Origin: Streptomyces sp. ML-6
Lineage (GTDB): Bacteria > Actinomycetota > Actinomycetes > Streptomycetales > Streptomycetaceae
Assembly: GCF_030116705.1 (NCBI RefSeq)
Contig: NZ_JAOTIK010000001.1
Location: forward strand, 496,001 to 560,000
Direction: 5' to 3'
Length of the DNA: 64,000 nucleotides
Each line of letters begins with the position of its first letter. The first letter of the stretch is position 1. The position numbers and the translations under genes were made by a program. Of this stretch, positions 33,442 to 41,148 are shown piece by piece. The notes under the pieces are model-generated. The model worked only from the letters and a program-made list of their open reading frames with translations. It was not told where the DNA came from and did not search any database.

Positions 33442-33580
33442 ACCCGCCGTCGCCGGCCGACGCCCCGTCGCCCTTCCCTGAGTGGGCGGCGGGCCGTCGC
33501 CGTCGCACGGCCGTTGTTGCGGCCCGCCCCTCCCGTGCGTACCGCTTGTTGACGTTCCCCGGCCATGGCCCCTACGGTGC

Positions 33581-33594
33581 GGTAAGCGCTTTCC
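33581..33594. promoter_or_regulatory. LacI-type operator, site A (DUF6807 operon)
   Basis: GGTAAGCGCTTTCC is a near-perfect 14-bp palindrome centred on the CpG that LacI/GalR regulators contact. It lies 25 bp before the DUF6807 gene start. It matches the other sites upstream of 36908, 41149, 56827 and 57089. Confidence 0.75.
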
Positions 33595-33619
33595 AGTCGC
33601 ATCGGGAGACTTTGGGGAC

Positions 33620-34609
33620 ATGAGCGGTCCACTGCGCATCACACACGTCCACGGGGACCGGGTCACGGTCACGGAGGAACGCCACGGCATCGAGCTGATC
33701 AGCTACGTCTACCGCCCCGAGGCGGCCTGGGAGGCCCCGAAGCCGTACGTACACCCCCTGCGCACCTTGGCTGATAACGTTGTCAGCGACTACCGGCCCA
33801 ACGATCACCGCTGGCACAAGGGCCTCCAGATGACGGCCTCCCACCTCTCCGGGCAGAACCTGTGGGGAGGCAACACCTATGTGCACGGGCAGGACTATCA
33901 GCCGCTGCCCGAGCTGGTCGGCTCGATGGCGCACCTCGGCTTCGACGAGGTGGCGGTGGAGGAGGGGCGCGCGGTCATCACGGAACGGCTGAGCTGGCGC
34001 CACCACGACGGCACGCACTGGGCGGACGAGATGCGCCGGATCGAGCTGCACGACGTCGAGCACGAGGTCGAACGCGGGGGCGGGCACGAGGCCGGACACC
34101 ACGCCGGGCCCGCCGGACCGGGGGCCGGCGGGAGCTGGACACTGACCTGGTCGAGTGCCGTCACCAACCGGCGTTCCGAGCCGCTGCGCTTCGGCAGCCC
34201 CACCACCCACGGCCGGGAGGCCGCGGGCTACACCGGCCTCTTCTGGCGCGGTCCGCGCGCCTTCCGCGGCGGGCGGATCATCGGCCCGGACGGGGAGGGA
34301 CCCGGGCTGATGGGGACGCAGGCCCCCTGGCTGGCCTACAGCGGCGAGCACGACGGCGCCGACGGACACGCCACGCTGATCTTCCGGCACGCCCCGGAGA
34401 ACGACCATTCGGGAGCGGGCGGCACCCACCCGGCCCACTGGTTCGTGCGCAACGAGCCGTTCGCCGCCGTCGCCCCCTCCTTCGCCTTCCACGAGGAGCT
34501 GGAGCTCGCCCCGGGCGACACCCTCGCGCGCCGCTACCGGATCACCGTCGCGGACGGGGCCTGGGACCGGGACCGGATCACCGAGTACCTCGCGGAGCAC
34601 CCGTGGTGA
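33620..34609 (+). CDS. DUF6807 (PmoA-annotated) protein
   Basis: This 329-aa protein belongs to the family often annotated 'PmoA', a label I regard as misleading: it has no relation to membrane methane monooxygenase and is found in sugar-utilisation operons. Conserved features are PYVHPLRTLADNVVSDYRPNDHRWHKGLQ, SHLSGQNLWGG, then GREAAGYTGLFWRGPRAF and PAHWFVRNEPFAAVAPSFAFHEELEL, a beta-rich fold with many conserved histidines. A Gly/His-rich insert (about 155-175) is local. No signal peptide, so cytoplasmic. ATG 33620 follows TTTGGGGAC. A LacI operator precedes it. Its stop overlaps the next start (GTGA). The reaction is unknown; the context suggests a step in sugar or sugar-acid catabolism. 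Confidence 0.8.
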   Translation: MSGPLRITHVHGDRVTVTEERHGIELISYVYRPEAAWEAPKPYVHPLRTLADNVVSDYRPNDHRWHKGLQMTASHLSGQNLWGGNTYVHGQDYQPLPELVGSMAHLGFDEVAVEEGRAVITERLSWRHHDGTHWADEMRRIELHDVEHEVERGGGHEAGHHAGPAGPGAGGSWTLTWSSAVTNRRSEPLRFGSPTTHGREAAGYTGLFWRGPRAFRGGRIIGPDGEGPGLMGTQAPWLAYSGEHDGADGHATLIFRHAPENDHSGAGGTHPAHWFVRNEPFAAVAPSFAFHEELELAPGDTLARRYRITVADGAWDRDRITEYLAEHPW

Positions 34610-35568
34610 ACGCGGGCGATCACCGCCCCGGCCTGTACGTGGAGCTGCCGCTCGACGAGTCCGGCCGCGCCCGCCTGCGGGAACTCGGTTCCGGGCCCGT
34701 GTGGTTCGCCGAGCCGGGGATGGTCTCCGCGGCCGACGACCGTGCCCTCGCCGACGCCGACATCGCACTCGGCAACCCCGAGGCCGCCCGGGTGGCCGAG
34801 GCGCCCCGGCTCCGGTGGCTGCAGCTCGCCTCGGTCGGGATCGACGGCTATCTCGGCCTGGACTGGCCGGTTCTCGGCCGTCGGCTGACCGTGACCAATC
34901 TGGGCGATGTCTTCGCCGACCCGGTGGCCGAGTCGTGCCTGGCGGGCATACTCGCACTGCACCGCGGCATCGACGAGCTCTCCGGGCTGCGCTCCCGCGG
35001 TACCTGGGCGAAGTCCGTCGTCCGACCGCGACTGCGGCTGCTGTCCGGGGCCCGGGTCCTGATGCTGGGCCGGGGGTCGATCGCCCGGAGGCTCGCCGAA
35101 CTGCTCGGGCCGTTCGGCTGCCCGATCTCGCACTTCGCGCGCGGCTCGGGCGACATCCGCACCCCGGCCGAGCTCGATGTGCAACTGCCGGACTTCGACG
35201 TGGTGGTGGGGCTGTTGCCCGGGACGCCCGGTACGAGCGGGCTGCTCGACGCGCGGCGCCTGGCCCGGATGCGGCCCGGGGCCGTCCTGGTGAACGCGGG
35301 CCGGGGATCGCTGGTGGACGAGGAGGCGCTGATCTCCGAGCTGTCCTCCGGGCGGCTCGGCGGTGCGGTGCTGGACGTCACCGGACAGGAGCCGCTGCCC
35401 GCCGGACATCCCTTGTGGACCTGCCCGAACGTCGTTCTCACCCAGCACACCGCGGGTGGTTCGACGGACGAGACCGCGCGGGTGATCGACCTGTTCGCCG
35501 AGAACCTGCGCCGTTTCGAGACCGACGTCCCGCTGCGCAACCCCGTGCAGTGGGCCAGGGGATTCTGA
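34606..35568 (+). CDS. D-isomer-specific 2-hydroxyacid dehydrogenase
   Basis: This 320-aa NAD(P)-dependent enzyme would interconvert a 2-hydroxy acid and a 2-oxo acid. The Rossmann loop is RVLMLGRGSIARRLAELLG (about 150-168), with GRGSIA replacing the usual GxGxIG. Catalytic residues are R233 (NAGRGS), E262 (GQEPLP) and H281 (QHTAGGS). The GTG at 34606 overlaps the DUF6807 stop, giving translational coupling; GTG at 34603 is also possible. Downstream by 12 bp is the enolase-superfamily gene. In this operon it may reduce a keto-sugar acid, but the substrate is inference. Confidence 0.9.
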   Translation: MNAGDHRPGLYVELPLDESGRARLRELGSGPVWFAEPGMVSAADDRALADADIALGNPEAARVAEAPRLRWLQLASVGIDGYLGLDWPVLGRRLTVTNLGDVFADPVAESCLAGILALHRGIDELSGLRSRGTWAKSVVRPRLRLLSGARVLMLGRGSIARRLAELLGPFGCPISHFARGSGDIRTPAELDVQLPDFDVVVGLLPGTPGTSGLLDARRLARMRPGAVLVNAGRGSLVDEEALISELSSGRLGGAVLDVTGQEPLPAGHPLWTCPNVVLTQHTAGGSTDETARVIDLFAENLRRFETDVPLRNPVQWARGF

Positions 35569-35580
35569 GGACGCGACGAC

Positions 35581-36819
35581 ATGGCCGAACACACTTCCTC
35601 GCACATGGGTGCGCTCGACCCCGGAGCACGGATCGCGGCGGTCCGGCCGGTCCTGCTCAGCGCCCCGTACGCCGACCCGGAGAATCTGGAGGTGCGCGTG
35701 GCGCTGCCCACGGGGTGGCGCACGACGGGACTGGTCGAGGTGACCCTGGACGACGGGACGACCGGGCTGGGCGAGGGGTATCTCGCCGTGTTCGCACCGC
35801 ACGTCTTCGTGTCGACGGTCGAGCTGCTGGTCCCCCACCTGGTCGGGCGCCCGGCCGGCGACCTGGCGGAACGGTACCGGGACATGGTGCTCGTCACGGG
35901 GTACTGGAGTCTTCAGGGAGCGGCCCGTCATGTCGTCTCCGCCGTGGAGGCGGCCCTGCTCGATGCCCTGGGGAAGCGGGCCGGTGTGCCCGCGTACGAG
36001 CTGCTGGGCGGCCGTCGCACGGACAGGATCCGGCTCTACGCCAGCGGGGGCGACTCGGCGTCCCCGTCGGCCATGAGCACCGAGATCGCCGCCGTCGCCT
36101 CGCTCGGGATCGACACCTTCAAGATCAGGGCACGGGGCCACGAGGCCGACAAGGTGGTGTGGACGCTGGAGCACGCGGCCCCGCACGGAGTCGGTGTCGC
36201 GGTCGACATGGCACAGAACCTCGACGACCCCGGCCAGTCGGCGGCGGACGCACTCGCGTTCCTCGACGCGGTCGGGGCGGGCACACCGCAGCCGGTGCGC
36301 TTTCTGGAGGAGCCCCTGGGACCGGCCCGTGCGCATGAGTACCCCGCCCTGCGGCGGGCGGCCGGCTGCCCGGTGGCGGGCGGGGAGACCGTCACCACCG
36401 CGCGCGAGCTGCTGGAGCGCGTGGCTGCGGGGTATTACGACATGGTCCAGCCGGACGCCACGGTCGTCGGCGGGCCACGACAGACGCTGGCCGTCTTCGC
36501 GGGGGCCGCGGAACACGGTGTCGCCCCGGTGGTCCACTGCTGGGGCAGTGCGGTGTGCCAGGCGGCCAACTACCACGCCGCGTTCGCCGGCGGCGGTCGG
36601 CTGGCCGAGTGGCCGCTGCCCGCATACGCCCTGCGGTCCGAGCTGCTGGTCGAGCCGTTCCGCATCGAGTCGGGCCGGCTGCTCGCCCCGCGGGCACCGG
36701 GACTCGGCGTCCGGCTCACTCCGGAGACCGAACGGCGGTTCGCCTTCCGCGGCGATGCCGTCTACCGCTGCCCGACCAGGATGCCGGCGGCCGAGCCCGG
36801 CCGATGGAGGACAGACTGA
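35581..36819 (+). CDS. enolase-superfamily (mandelate racemase/sugar-acid dehydratase-like) enzyme
   Basis: This 412-aa cytoplasmic enzyme has the enolase-superfamily capping domain and a C-terminal barrel. Metal ligands are visible as VAVDMAQN (D209), FLEEPLG (E243/E244) and VAGGET (E269). The KxR base motif is FKIR (K181, R183), and a VVHCWGS segment supplies a histidine (H319). Members abstract the proton alpha to a carboxylate; sugar-acid dehydration to 2-keto-3-deoxy acids is a common role and would suit the adjacent 2-hydroxyacid dehydrogenase. ATG 35581 follows GAGGACGCGAC. It is the third gene of the LacI-site A operon, and site B follows 56 bp after its stop. Confidence 0.88.
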   Translation: MAEHTSSHMGALDPGARIAAVRPVLLSAPYADPENLEVRVALPTGWRTTGLVEVTLDDGTTGLGEGYLAVFAPHVFVSTVELLVPHLVGRPAGDLAERYRDMVLVTGYWSLQGAARHVVSAVEAALLDALGKRAGVPAYELLGGRRTDRIRLYASGGDSASPSAMSTEIAAVASLGIDTFKIRARGHEADKVVWTLEHAAPHGVGVAVDMAQNLDDPGQSAADALAFLDAVGAGTPQPVRFLEEPLGPARAHEYPALRRAAGCPVAGGETVTTARELLERVAAGYYDMVQPDATVVGGPRQTLAVFAGAAEHGVAPVVHCWGSAVCQAANYHAAFAGGGRLAEWPLPAYALRSELLVEPFRIESGRLLAPRAPGLGVRLTPETERRFAFRGDAVYRCPTRMPAAEPGRWRTD

Positions 36820-36874
36820 GCGGGGCATGGGAGGAGAGCACCGCCGAGCGCCGGATCCGCTTGCCTGCGCGATG

Positions 36875-36888
36875 GGAAAACGCTTTCA
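36875..36888. promoter_or_regulatory. LacI-type operator, site B (regulator gene)
   Basis: GGAAAACGCTTTCA lies 19 bp before the LacI gene start and should let the regulator control its own transcription. It differs from the consensus dyad only at the ends and one inner pair. Confidence 0.72.
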
Positions 36889-36907
36889 GGGCGGCTATCG
36901 TAGCCTC

Positions 36908-37978
36908 ATGCAGAGCCAGGTCAATCGACGTTCCGCCCGTCCCCGCCCGTCGTCGGCCGTGACGCTCCAGCAGGTCGCGCAGGATGCCGGGGTGTCCCTC
37001 GCCACGGCCTCGCGCGTCCTCGGCGACAGCGACCGCAACGTCACCCAGGAGCTGCAGGAGCGCGTCCTGGAGGCGGCGGCCCGGCTCCGCTACGTGTCCA
37101 ACGCGCCGGCCCGCGCGCTCGTGCGGTCCACCACCTCCATCGTCGGCCTGCTCGTGCACGACGTGAACGACGCGTACTACTCCGCCATCGCCGCCGGCGT
37201 GATGGAGGTCGCCCGCGACCACAAGCTCCTCGTGATGCTGGCCGGCACCTTCCACGAGCCCGAGCTCCAGGCGGAGTACGTGGCGCGGCTGCGGGCCCAG
37301 CGGGCCCGGGCCGTGGTCCTCGCCGGCTCGGGATTCACCGGCAGGAGCCCCTCGCTCGTCCAGGAGCTGGAGTCCTTCGCCGCCCAGGGCGGCCGGGTGA
37401 CCGCGGTCGCGCACGAGGGCATGCCGGTGGACACGATCGTGCCGGGGAACCACGAGGGCGGCCGGGCCGTGGCCGAGCACCTCGCCCGGCTGGGGCACAC
37501 CGAGATCGGTGTGGTCTGCGGGCCGCTCGCCCTGGTCTCCGTGCAGGACCGGCTGCGCGGCTTCCTGGAGCGGGCCGCCGAGCTGGGCATCGTCGTGCAG
37601 GAACGGCACCGGGTCGAGGCCGACTTCACCCGGGACGGCGGACGGACCGCGACGGTGCGGCTGTTTCGCAGGTCACCGGGGATCACCGCGATCTTCGCGC
37701 TCAACGACGCGATGGCGCTGGGGGCGCTCGCGGCGCTCCGGGACGACCTCGGGCGGGGCGTGCCCTCCGACGTCTCCGTCGTGGGCTTCGACGACCTGCC
37801 GGTGGCCGGTGACGTCACGCCCGCGCTGACGACGGTGCGGCTGCCGCTGGAGGAGATCGGCCGCCGGGCGCTGCTGCTGGCCCTCGGCGACGCGACGCCC
37901 TCGCCGCGCACGCTGGCCGTGCCGTCGCGCCTGGTGGTGCGGGCCAGCACCGCGCCGCCGCCCCGCACGACCGGCTGA
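36908..37978 (+). CDS. LacI-family transcriptional regulator of the glycan locus
   Basis: This 356-aa repressor has the LacI helix-turn-helix VTLQQVAQDAGVSLATASRVL (18-38), hinge sequence YVSNAPARALVRSTTSIVGLLV, and a periplasmic-binding-protein-like effector domain with AVFALNDAMALGAL-type and VSVVGFDDLPVAG motifs near the C-terminus. ATG 36908 gives a short N-terminal extension before the HTH; no strong ribosome binding site is seen (weak TAGCCTC leader). A matching operator overlaps its promoter, and five further sites lie before locus genes, so it is the natural candidate for the local repressor. The inducer is probably a small sugar or sugar acid from the pathway. Confidence 0.92.
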   Translation: MQSQVNRRSARPRPSSAVTLQQVAQDAGVSLATASRVLGDSDRNVTQELQERVLEAAARLRYVSNAPARALVRSTTSIVGLLVHDVNDAYYSAIAAGVMEVARDHKLLVMLAGTFHEPELQAEYVARLRAQRARAVVLAGSGFTGRSPSLVQELESFAAQGGRVTAVAHEGMPVDTIVPGNHEGGRAVAEHLARLGHTEIGVVCGPLALVSVQDRLRGFLERAAELGIVVQERHRVEADFTRDGGRTATVRLFRRSPGITAIFALNDAMALGALAALRDDLGRGVPSDVSVVGFDDLPVAGDVTPALTTVRLPLEEIGRRALLLALGDATPSPRTLAVPSRLVVRASTAPPPRTTG

Positions 37979-38020
37979 GCCGGTACGGGCCGCGACGGCC
38001 CGGCCCGACGAAAGCCCCGA

Positions 38021-38070
38021 GCCCGGACGAGGGGCTCCCCGCCCGGGAGCCTTCGTCCGGGCCTTTCCTT
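38021..38070 (+). terminator. strong terminator after the LacI gene
   Basis: GCCCGGACGA (38021-38030) pairs with TCGTCCGGGC (38053-38062), extended inside by GGGGCTCC/GGAGCC, followed by CTTTCCTTT. It is the most canonical intrinsic terminator in the window and isolates the LacI transcript from the GntR unit. Confidence 0.8.
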
Positions 38071-38082
38071 TGACGCGTCGAA
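38069..38082. promoter_or_regulatory. GntR-type operator, site 1
   Basis: TTTGACGCGTCGAA is a near-perfect palindrome with core TGACGCGTCG, at the 3' edge of the LacI terminator. It is the first of four related sites. Confidence 0.65.
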
Positions 38083-38097
38083 GCGACAACCACCTTC

Positions 38098-38110
38098 TTT
38101 GACGCGCTAA
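38098..38110. promoter_or_regulatory. GntR-type operator, site 2
   Basis: TTTGACGCGCTAA keeps the left half (TTTGACGCG) and a degenerate right half. Its core begins 29 bp after that of site 1. Confidence 0.5.
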
Positions 38111-38140
38111 TTGAATCAATTTTTCGCGGAAATACTCTTG

Positions 38141-38155
38141 AAATGACGCGTCAAT
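38141..38155. promoter_or_regulatory. GntR-type operator, site 3
   Basis: AAATGACGCGTCAAT contains a perfect 10-bp palindrome TGACGCGTCA (38144-38153). It lies 44 bp after site 2, beside an A+T-rich stretch (about 38,108-38,140) that may hold the promoter. Confidence 0.7.
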
Positions 38156-38180
38156 CGCCGCCACACTGACGCCAACGCCA

Positions 38181-38194
38181 TTTGACGCGTCAAA
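38181..38194. promoter_or_regulatory. GntR-type operator, site 4
   Basis: TTTGACGCGTCAAA is a perfect 14-bp palindrome ending 20 bp before the GntR/LacI-hybrid start. It is the best of the four sites and would block transcription or elongation directly. Confidence 0.78.
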
Positions 38195-38214
38195 CCTGGG
38201 AAGGCGGTGGCTGG

Positions 38215-39387
38215 ATGGGTACGTCAGGACCCAAGTACCAGCGCATCAAGGAGGAGTTGCGGGCCGAGGTCGCACGCGACGAGTACGAGGCCGGCGCTCC
38301 GTTCATCACCCAGAACCAGCTGCGCGAGCGCTTCGGGGTCAGTTCCACCACTGCCGTGCGGGCACTCAACGACCTCGTCGCGGAAGGGCTGTTGGTGCGT
38401 CGGCGCGGTCTGGGCACCTTCGTCGCCGACCGGGACGGCCGGAGCGACGAGCCCGGACCGGCGCAGCGTTCCGGTGTGGTGGCCTGCATCATCAGCGGCC
38501 AGGGCCCTTACCAGTCCGAGGTGCTGCGCGGGATCGAGTCCGGCTGTTCGGATCGGGGGCTGCGGCTGTTCTTCTCCGACTCCGCGGTCCGGATGACGGC
38601 CACCGGGCACGCCGACCACGCGGCGTCCCTGGCCCGCCAGGACCAGGCGCTGCGCCAGGCCGCCGAGGACCGGGTCGACGGGATCATCCTCTATCCGGTC
38701 CAGGGCTCGCCCGACCCCGGTGTGCTGGAGGAGCTCCGGCGCCTGCGCATCCCCATGGTGCTGGTCGACCGGTACTTCCCCGGCTTCGCCGTCGACGCGG
38801 TCACCGCCGACAACTACGACGTCGGCTACCGGCTCACCGAGCACCTGCTGGCCGACGGCCACACCCGCATAGCGACGCTCTGGGGCGAGACTCAGTGCAC
38901 CAGCGTCCACGACCGGATGACCGGACACAAGCAGGCGCTGCGCGCCCACGACCAGCCGCTGCTCCCCCGGTTCACCGCGCTGCGCTCGTACACGGCGCTG
39001 CCCGAGGAGGACCGCAAGCGGCTGCTGTCCGAGCTCCTCGCCTCCGCCGAGCCGCCGACCGCGCTGCTGTGCGCGCACGGCTTCGCCGTCGCCACCGCCG
39101 CCGCCGACCTGGCCTCGCTCGGCATCGCCGTGCCCGACGAGATCGTGCTGGCCGGCATGGACGACGCGGGCCCCTACGACCTGCTGCCGCTCACCAGTTT
39201 CGCCGCCCGGCTGCCCGCCGGGGAGATCGGCGGCCGCGCGGTCGAACAGCTGGTCAAGCGGATCGCGGAGCGCGCGGCGGGCGAGGACCCGTACCGCGAC
39301 GCCGAGCAGATCGTGCTCCCCGTCCGGATCAGGACGCGCGAGTCCGTACCGGTCCGGCTCCGTACCGTCGCCGCCCGTCGGCCCTGA
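38215..39387 (+). CDS. GntR-HTH/LacI-sensor hybrid transcriptional regulator
   Basis: This 390-aa regulator joins a GntR winged helix-turn-helix (about 8-72: KYQRIKEELRAEVA, then FITQNQLRERFGVSSTTAVRALNDLVAEGLLVRRRGLGTFV) to a LacI/PBP-type sugar-sensing domain (from about 92, VVACIISGQGPYQSEVLRGIE), the architecture known from AraR. ATG 38215 follows AAGGCGGTGG; starts further upstream would run through operator site 4. Four TGACGCGTCA-like palindromes precede it. The FAD oxidoreductase gene starts 14 bp after its stop, so the two form an operon that the protein should autoregulate. The effector is probably a sugar. Confidence 0.9.
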   Translation: MGTSGPKYQRIKEELRAEVARDEYEAGAPFITQNQLRERFGVSSTTAVRALNDLVAEGLLVRRRGLGTFVADRDGRSDEPGPAQRSGVVACIISGQGPYQSEVLRGIESGCSDRGLRLFFSDSAVRMTATGHADHAASLARQDQALRQAAEDRVDGIILYPVQGSPDPGVLEELRRLRIPMVLVDRYFPGFAVDAVTADNYDVGYRLTEHLLADGHTRIATLWGETQCTSVHDRMTGHKQALRAHDQPLLPRFTALRSYTALPEEDRKRLLSELLASAEPPTALLCAHGFAVATAAADLASLGIAVPDEIVLAGMDDAGPYDLLPLTSFAARLPAGEIGGRAVEQLVKRIAERAAGEDPYRDAEQIVLPVRIRTRESVPVRLRTVAARRP

Positions 39388-39401
39388 GGGAGGAGACTCC
39401 T

Positions 39402-41036
39402 GTGTTCGCCGCCCCCACCCCCCGTACCCGCGAACTCGGGACCGACGTCCTGGTGGTCGGTGCCGGCCTCGGCGGTCTGGCCGCCGCGCTGACCGCCGCC
39501 CGGTTCGGACACCGGGTCGTGCTCACCGAGGCCACCGACTGGCCCGGTGGGCTGTTCACCGCGCAGGTGGTGCCGCTGGCCGACGGCCACCGCATCGAGC
39601 TGGACCCCGTCTCCCCCGGCTACCGGGACCTGCGCGAACGGATCCGCGACTTCTACCGCCGCAACTACCCGCTGTGCCCAGGGCCGTTCGCCGATCCCCT
39701 GCTCGATCCCGGGCTGAGCACCACCGGCCACCTCAGCCACGAGCCGCGGGCGGCGCTCGCCGTCGTCCAGGAACTGCTCGCCCCGCACCTCGCCGCCGGC
39801 CGGCTCACCCTGCTGCTCCGCCACCGGCCGGTCGCGGCCCGGACGGACGGGGACCGGGTCTCCTCGGTCACCCTGGAGGCCGCGGACGGAGAGCGGCTGA
39901 CGGTCGCCGCCCCCTACATCGTCGACGCGACGGACCTGGGCGAGCTGCTCGACCTCGCGGGCGTCGAGCACGTCACCGGCGCCGAGTCCCGGGAGGAGAC
40001 GGGTGAGCCGCACGCGGCGGCGGTCGCCGACCCGCTGGACCAGCAGCCGGTCTCCTGGGCCTTCGCCCTGGACCACCGCCCCGGCGAGGACCACACCGTG
40101 GACCGGCCGGCCGACTACGACCGGTGGTCCGGCGCCTTCTCCTGGGAAACCGCGGAGCCCGGCGGCGGCCCGGCCCGCACCGTGCCGCTCTTCCTGCACG
40201 AGCCGGACGAGGTCCCGCCCTGGGGCGCGCCGCCCAACGACCGCTGGCACCGGTTGCGGGCGCTCGCCCGGAGCCGGTACCTGCCCGGCACCTTCGACAG
40301 CGACCTCACCCTGGTCGACTGGGAGCAGACCGCCTACACCGGGCTGCCGCTCGCCGGGGCCGGTGGGGAGGTGCGGGCCCGTGCCGAGCGGGAGGCGCGG
40401 GAGCAGGCGCTGTCGTTCCTGTACTGGATGCAGACCCGGGCGCCCCGGCACGACGGCGGCCACGGCTACCCCGAGCTGCGGCTGAGGCCCGACGCCACGG
40501 GCACGTCCGACGGGTTCGCCAAGGCACCGCACGTACGTGAATCCCGGCGCATCCGGGCCGAGTTCACCCTGCTGGAGCACCATCTGACCGTCGCGGCACG
40601 GGCCGGGGCGCCGGGTGCCGAGACCTTCACGGACAGCGTGGGCACCCTGCGCTCCCGGATCACTCTGCACCCGGGCACCGGCGGCGGCGCGGGCCTGGAC
40701 CTGGAGTGCCTGCCGTTCCAGTTGCCCCTGGGCGCGCTGCTGCCCGTACGCGTGGAGAACCTGCTCCCGGCCGGGCGGAACATCGGCGCCACGCATCTCA
40801 GCGCGCCGGCGGTCGGCGGCCACGCGGGCCAGTGGAGCATCGGCGAGGCGGTCGGCGCGCTGGTCTCGTACTGTCTGGAACACCGGCTGCCGCCGCGCGC
40901 GGTGCGCGGTGACGAACGCCGGCTCGCCTCCTTCCAGGACCGGTTGAGCGACTCGCTCGGTCTCGCCCTGGAATGGCCGCACCGGCTGCGCACCGGACCG
41001 GTGACCGGTGCCGACGCGCTCTACGCCACTCTCTGA
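39402..41036 (+). CDS. FAD-dependent oxidoreductase (FAD_oxidored family)
   Basis: This 544-aa flavoprotein has the N-terminal dinucleotide fold VLVVGAGLGGLAAALTAARFGHRVVLTEA (16-44; GAGLGG at 20-25), an internal FAD-contact PYIVDATDLGELLDLAGV, and a C-terminal VENLLPAGRNIGATHLSAPAVGGHAGQWSIGEAVGALVSYCL that closes the FAD site. No signal peptide or Tat motif. Relatives cluster with sugar-degradation genes but I know of no assigned substrate. GTG 39402 has GGGAGGAG 6 nt upstream. It is in the GntR-hybrid operon rather than under a LacI site, and a terminator follows. Oxidation of a sugar hydroxyl is plausible but unproven. Confidence 0.82.
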   Translation: MFAAPTPRTRELGTDVLVVGAGLGGLAAALTAARFGHRVVLTEATDWPGGLFTAQVVPLADGHRIELDPVSPGYRDLRERIRDFYRRNYPLCPGPFADPLLDPGLSTTGHLSHEPRAALAVVQELLAPHLAAGRLTLLLRHRPVAARTDGDRVSSVTLEAADGERLTVAAPYIVDATDLGELLDLAGVEHVTGAESREETGEPHAAAVADPLDQQPVSWAFALDHRPGEDHTVDRPADYDRWSGAFSWETAEPGGGPARTVPLFLHEPDEVPPWGAPPNDRWHRLRALARSRYLPGTFDSDLTLVDWEQTAYTGLPLAGAGGEVRARAEREAREQALSFLYWMQTRAPRHDGGHGYPELRLRPDATGTSDGFAKAPHVRESRRIRAEFTLLEHHLTVAARAGAPGAETFTDSVGTLRSRITLHPGTGGGAGLDLECLPFQLPLGALLPVRVENLLPAGRNIGATHLSAPAVGGHAGQWSIGEAVGALVSYCLEHRLPPRAVRGDERRLASFQDRLSDSLGLALEWPHRLRTGPVTGADALYATL

Positions 41037-41061
41037 CCCCCCGCCTCCGTCCCTCGCTCCT

Positions 41062-41085
41062 GCCCTTCCTTCGGAAGGGCTTCTT
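41062..41085 (+). terminator. intrinsic terminator after the FAD oxidoreductase gene
   Basis: GCCCTTCC (41062-41069), loop TTC, GGAAGGGC (41073-41080), then TTCTT. A perfect 8-bp stem 25 nt past the stop. Confidence 0.78.
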
Positions 41086-41096
41086 CCCGACCTTCT

Positions 41097-41110
41097 GGAA
41101 AACGCTTACC
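41097..41110. promoter_or_regulatory. LacI-type operator, site C (Gfo/Idh operon)
   Basis: GGAAAACGCTTACC lies between the terminator and the GTG start at 41149. The mirrored half-site similarity to site A (GGTAAGCGCTTTCC is close to its reverse complement) supports a common binding protein. Confidence 0.75.
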
Positions 41111-41148
41111 AACCTCGGCGGTTACGCCCTCGGCCCGGACGGCTCCCT

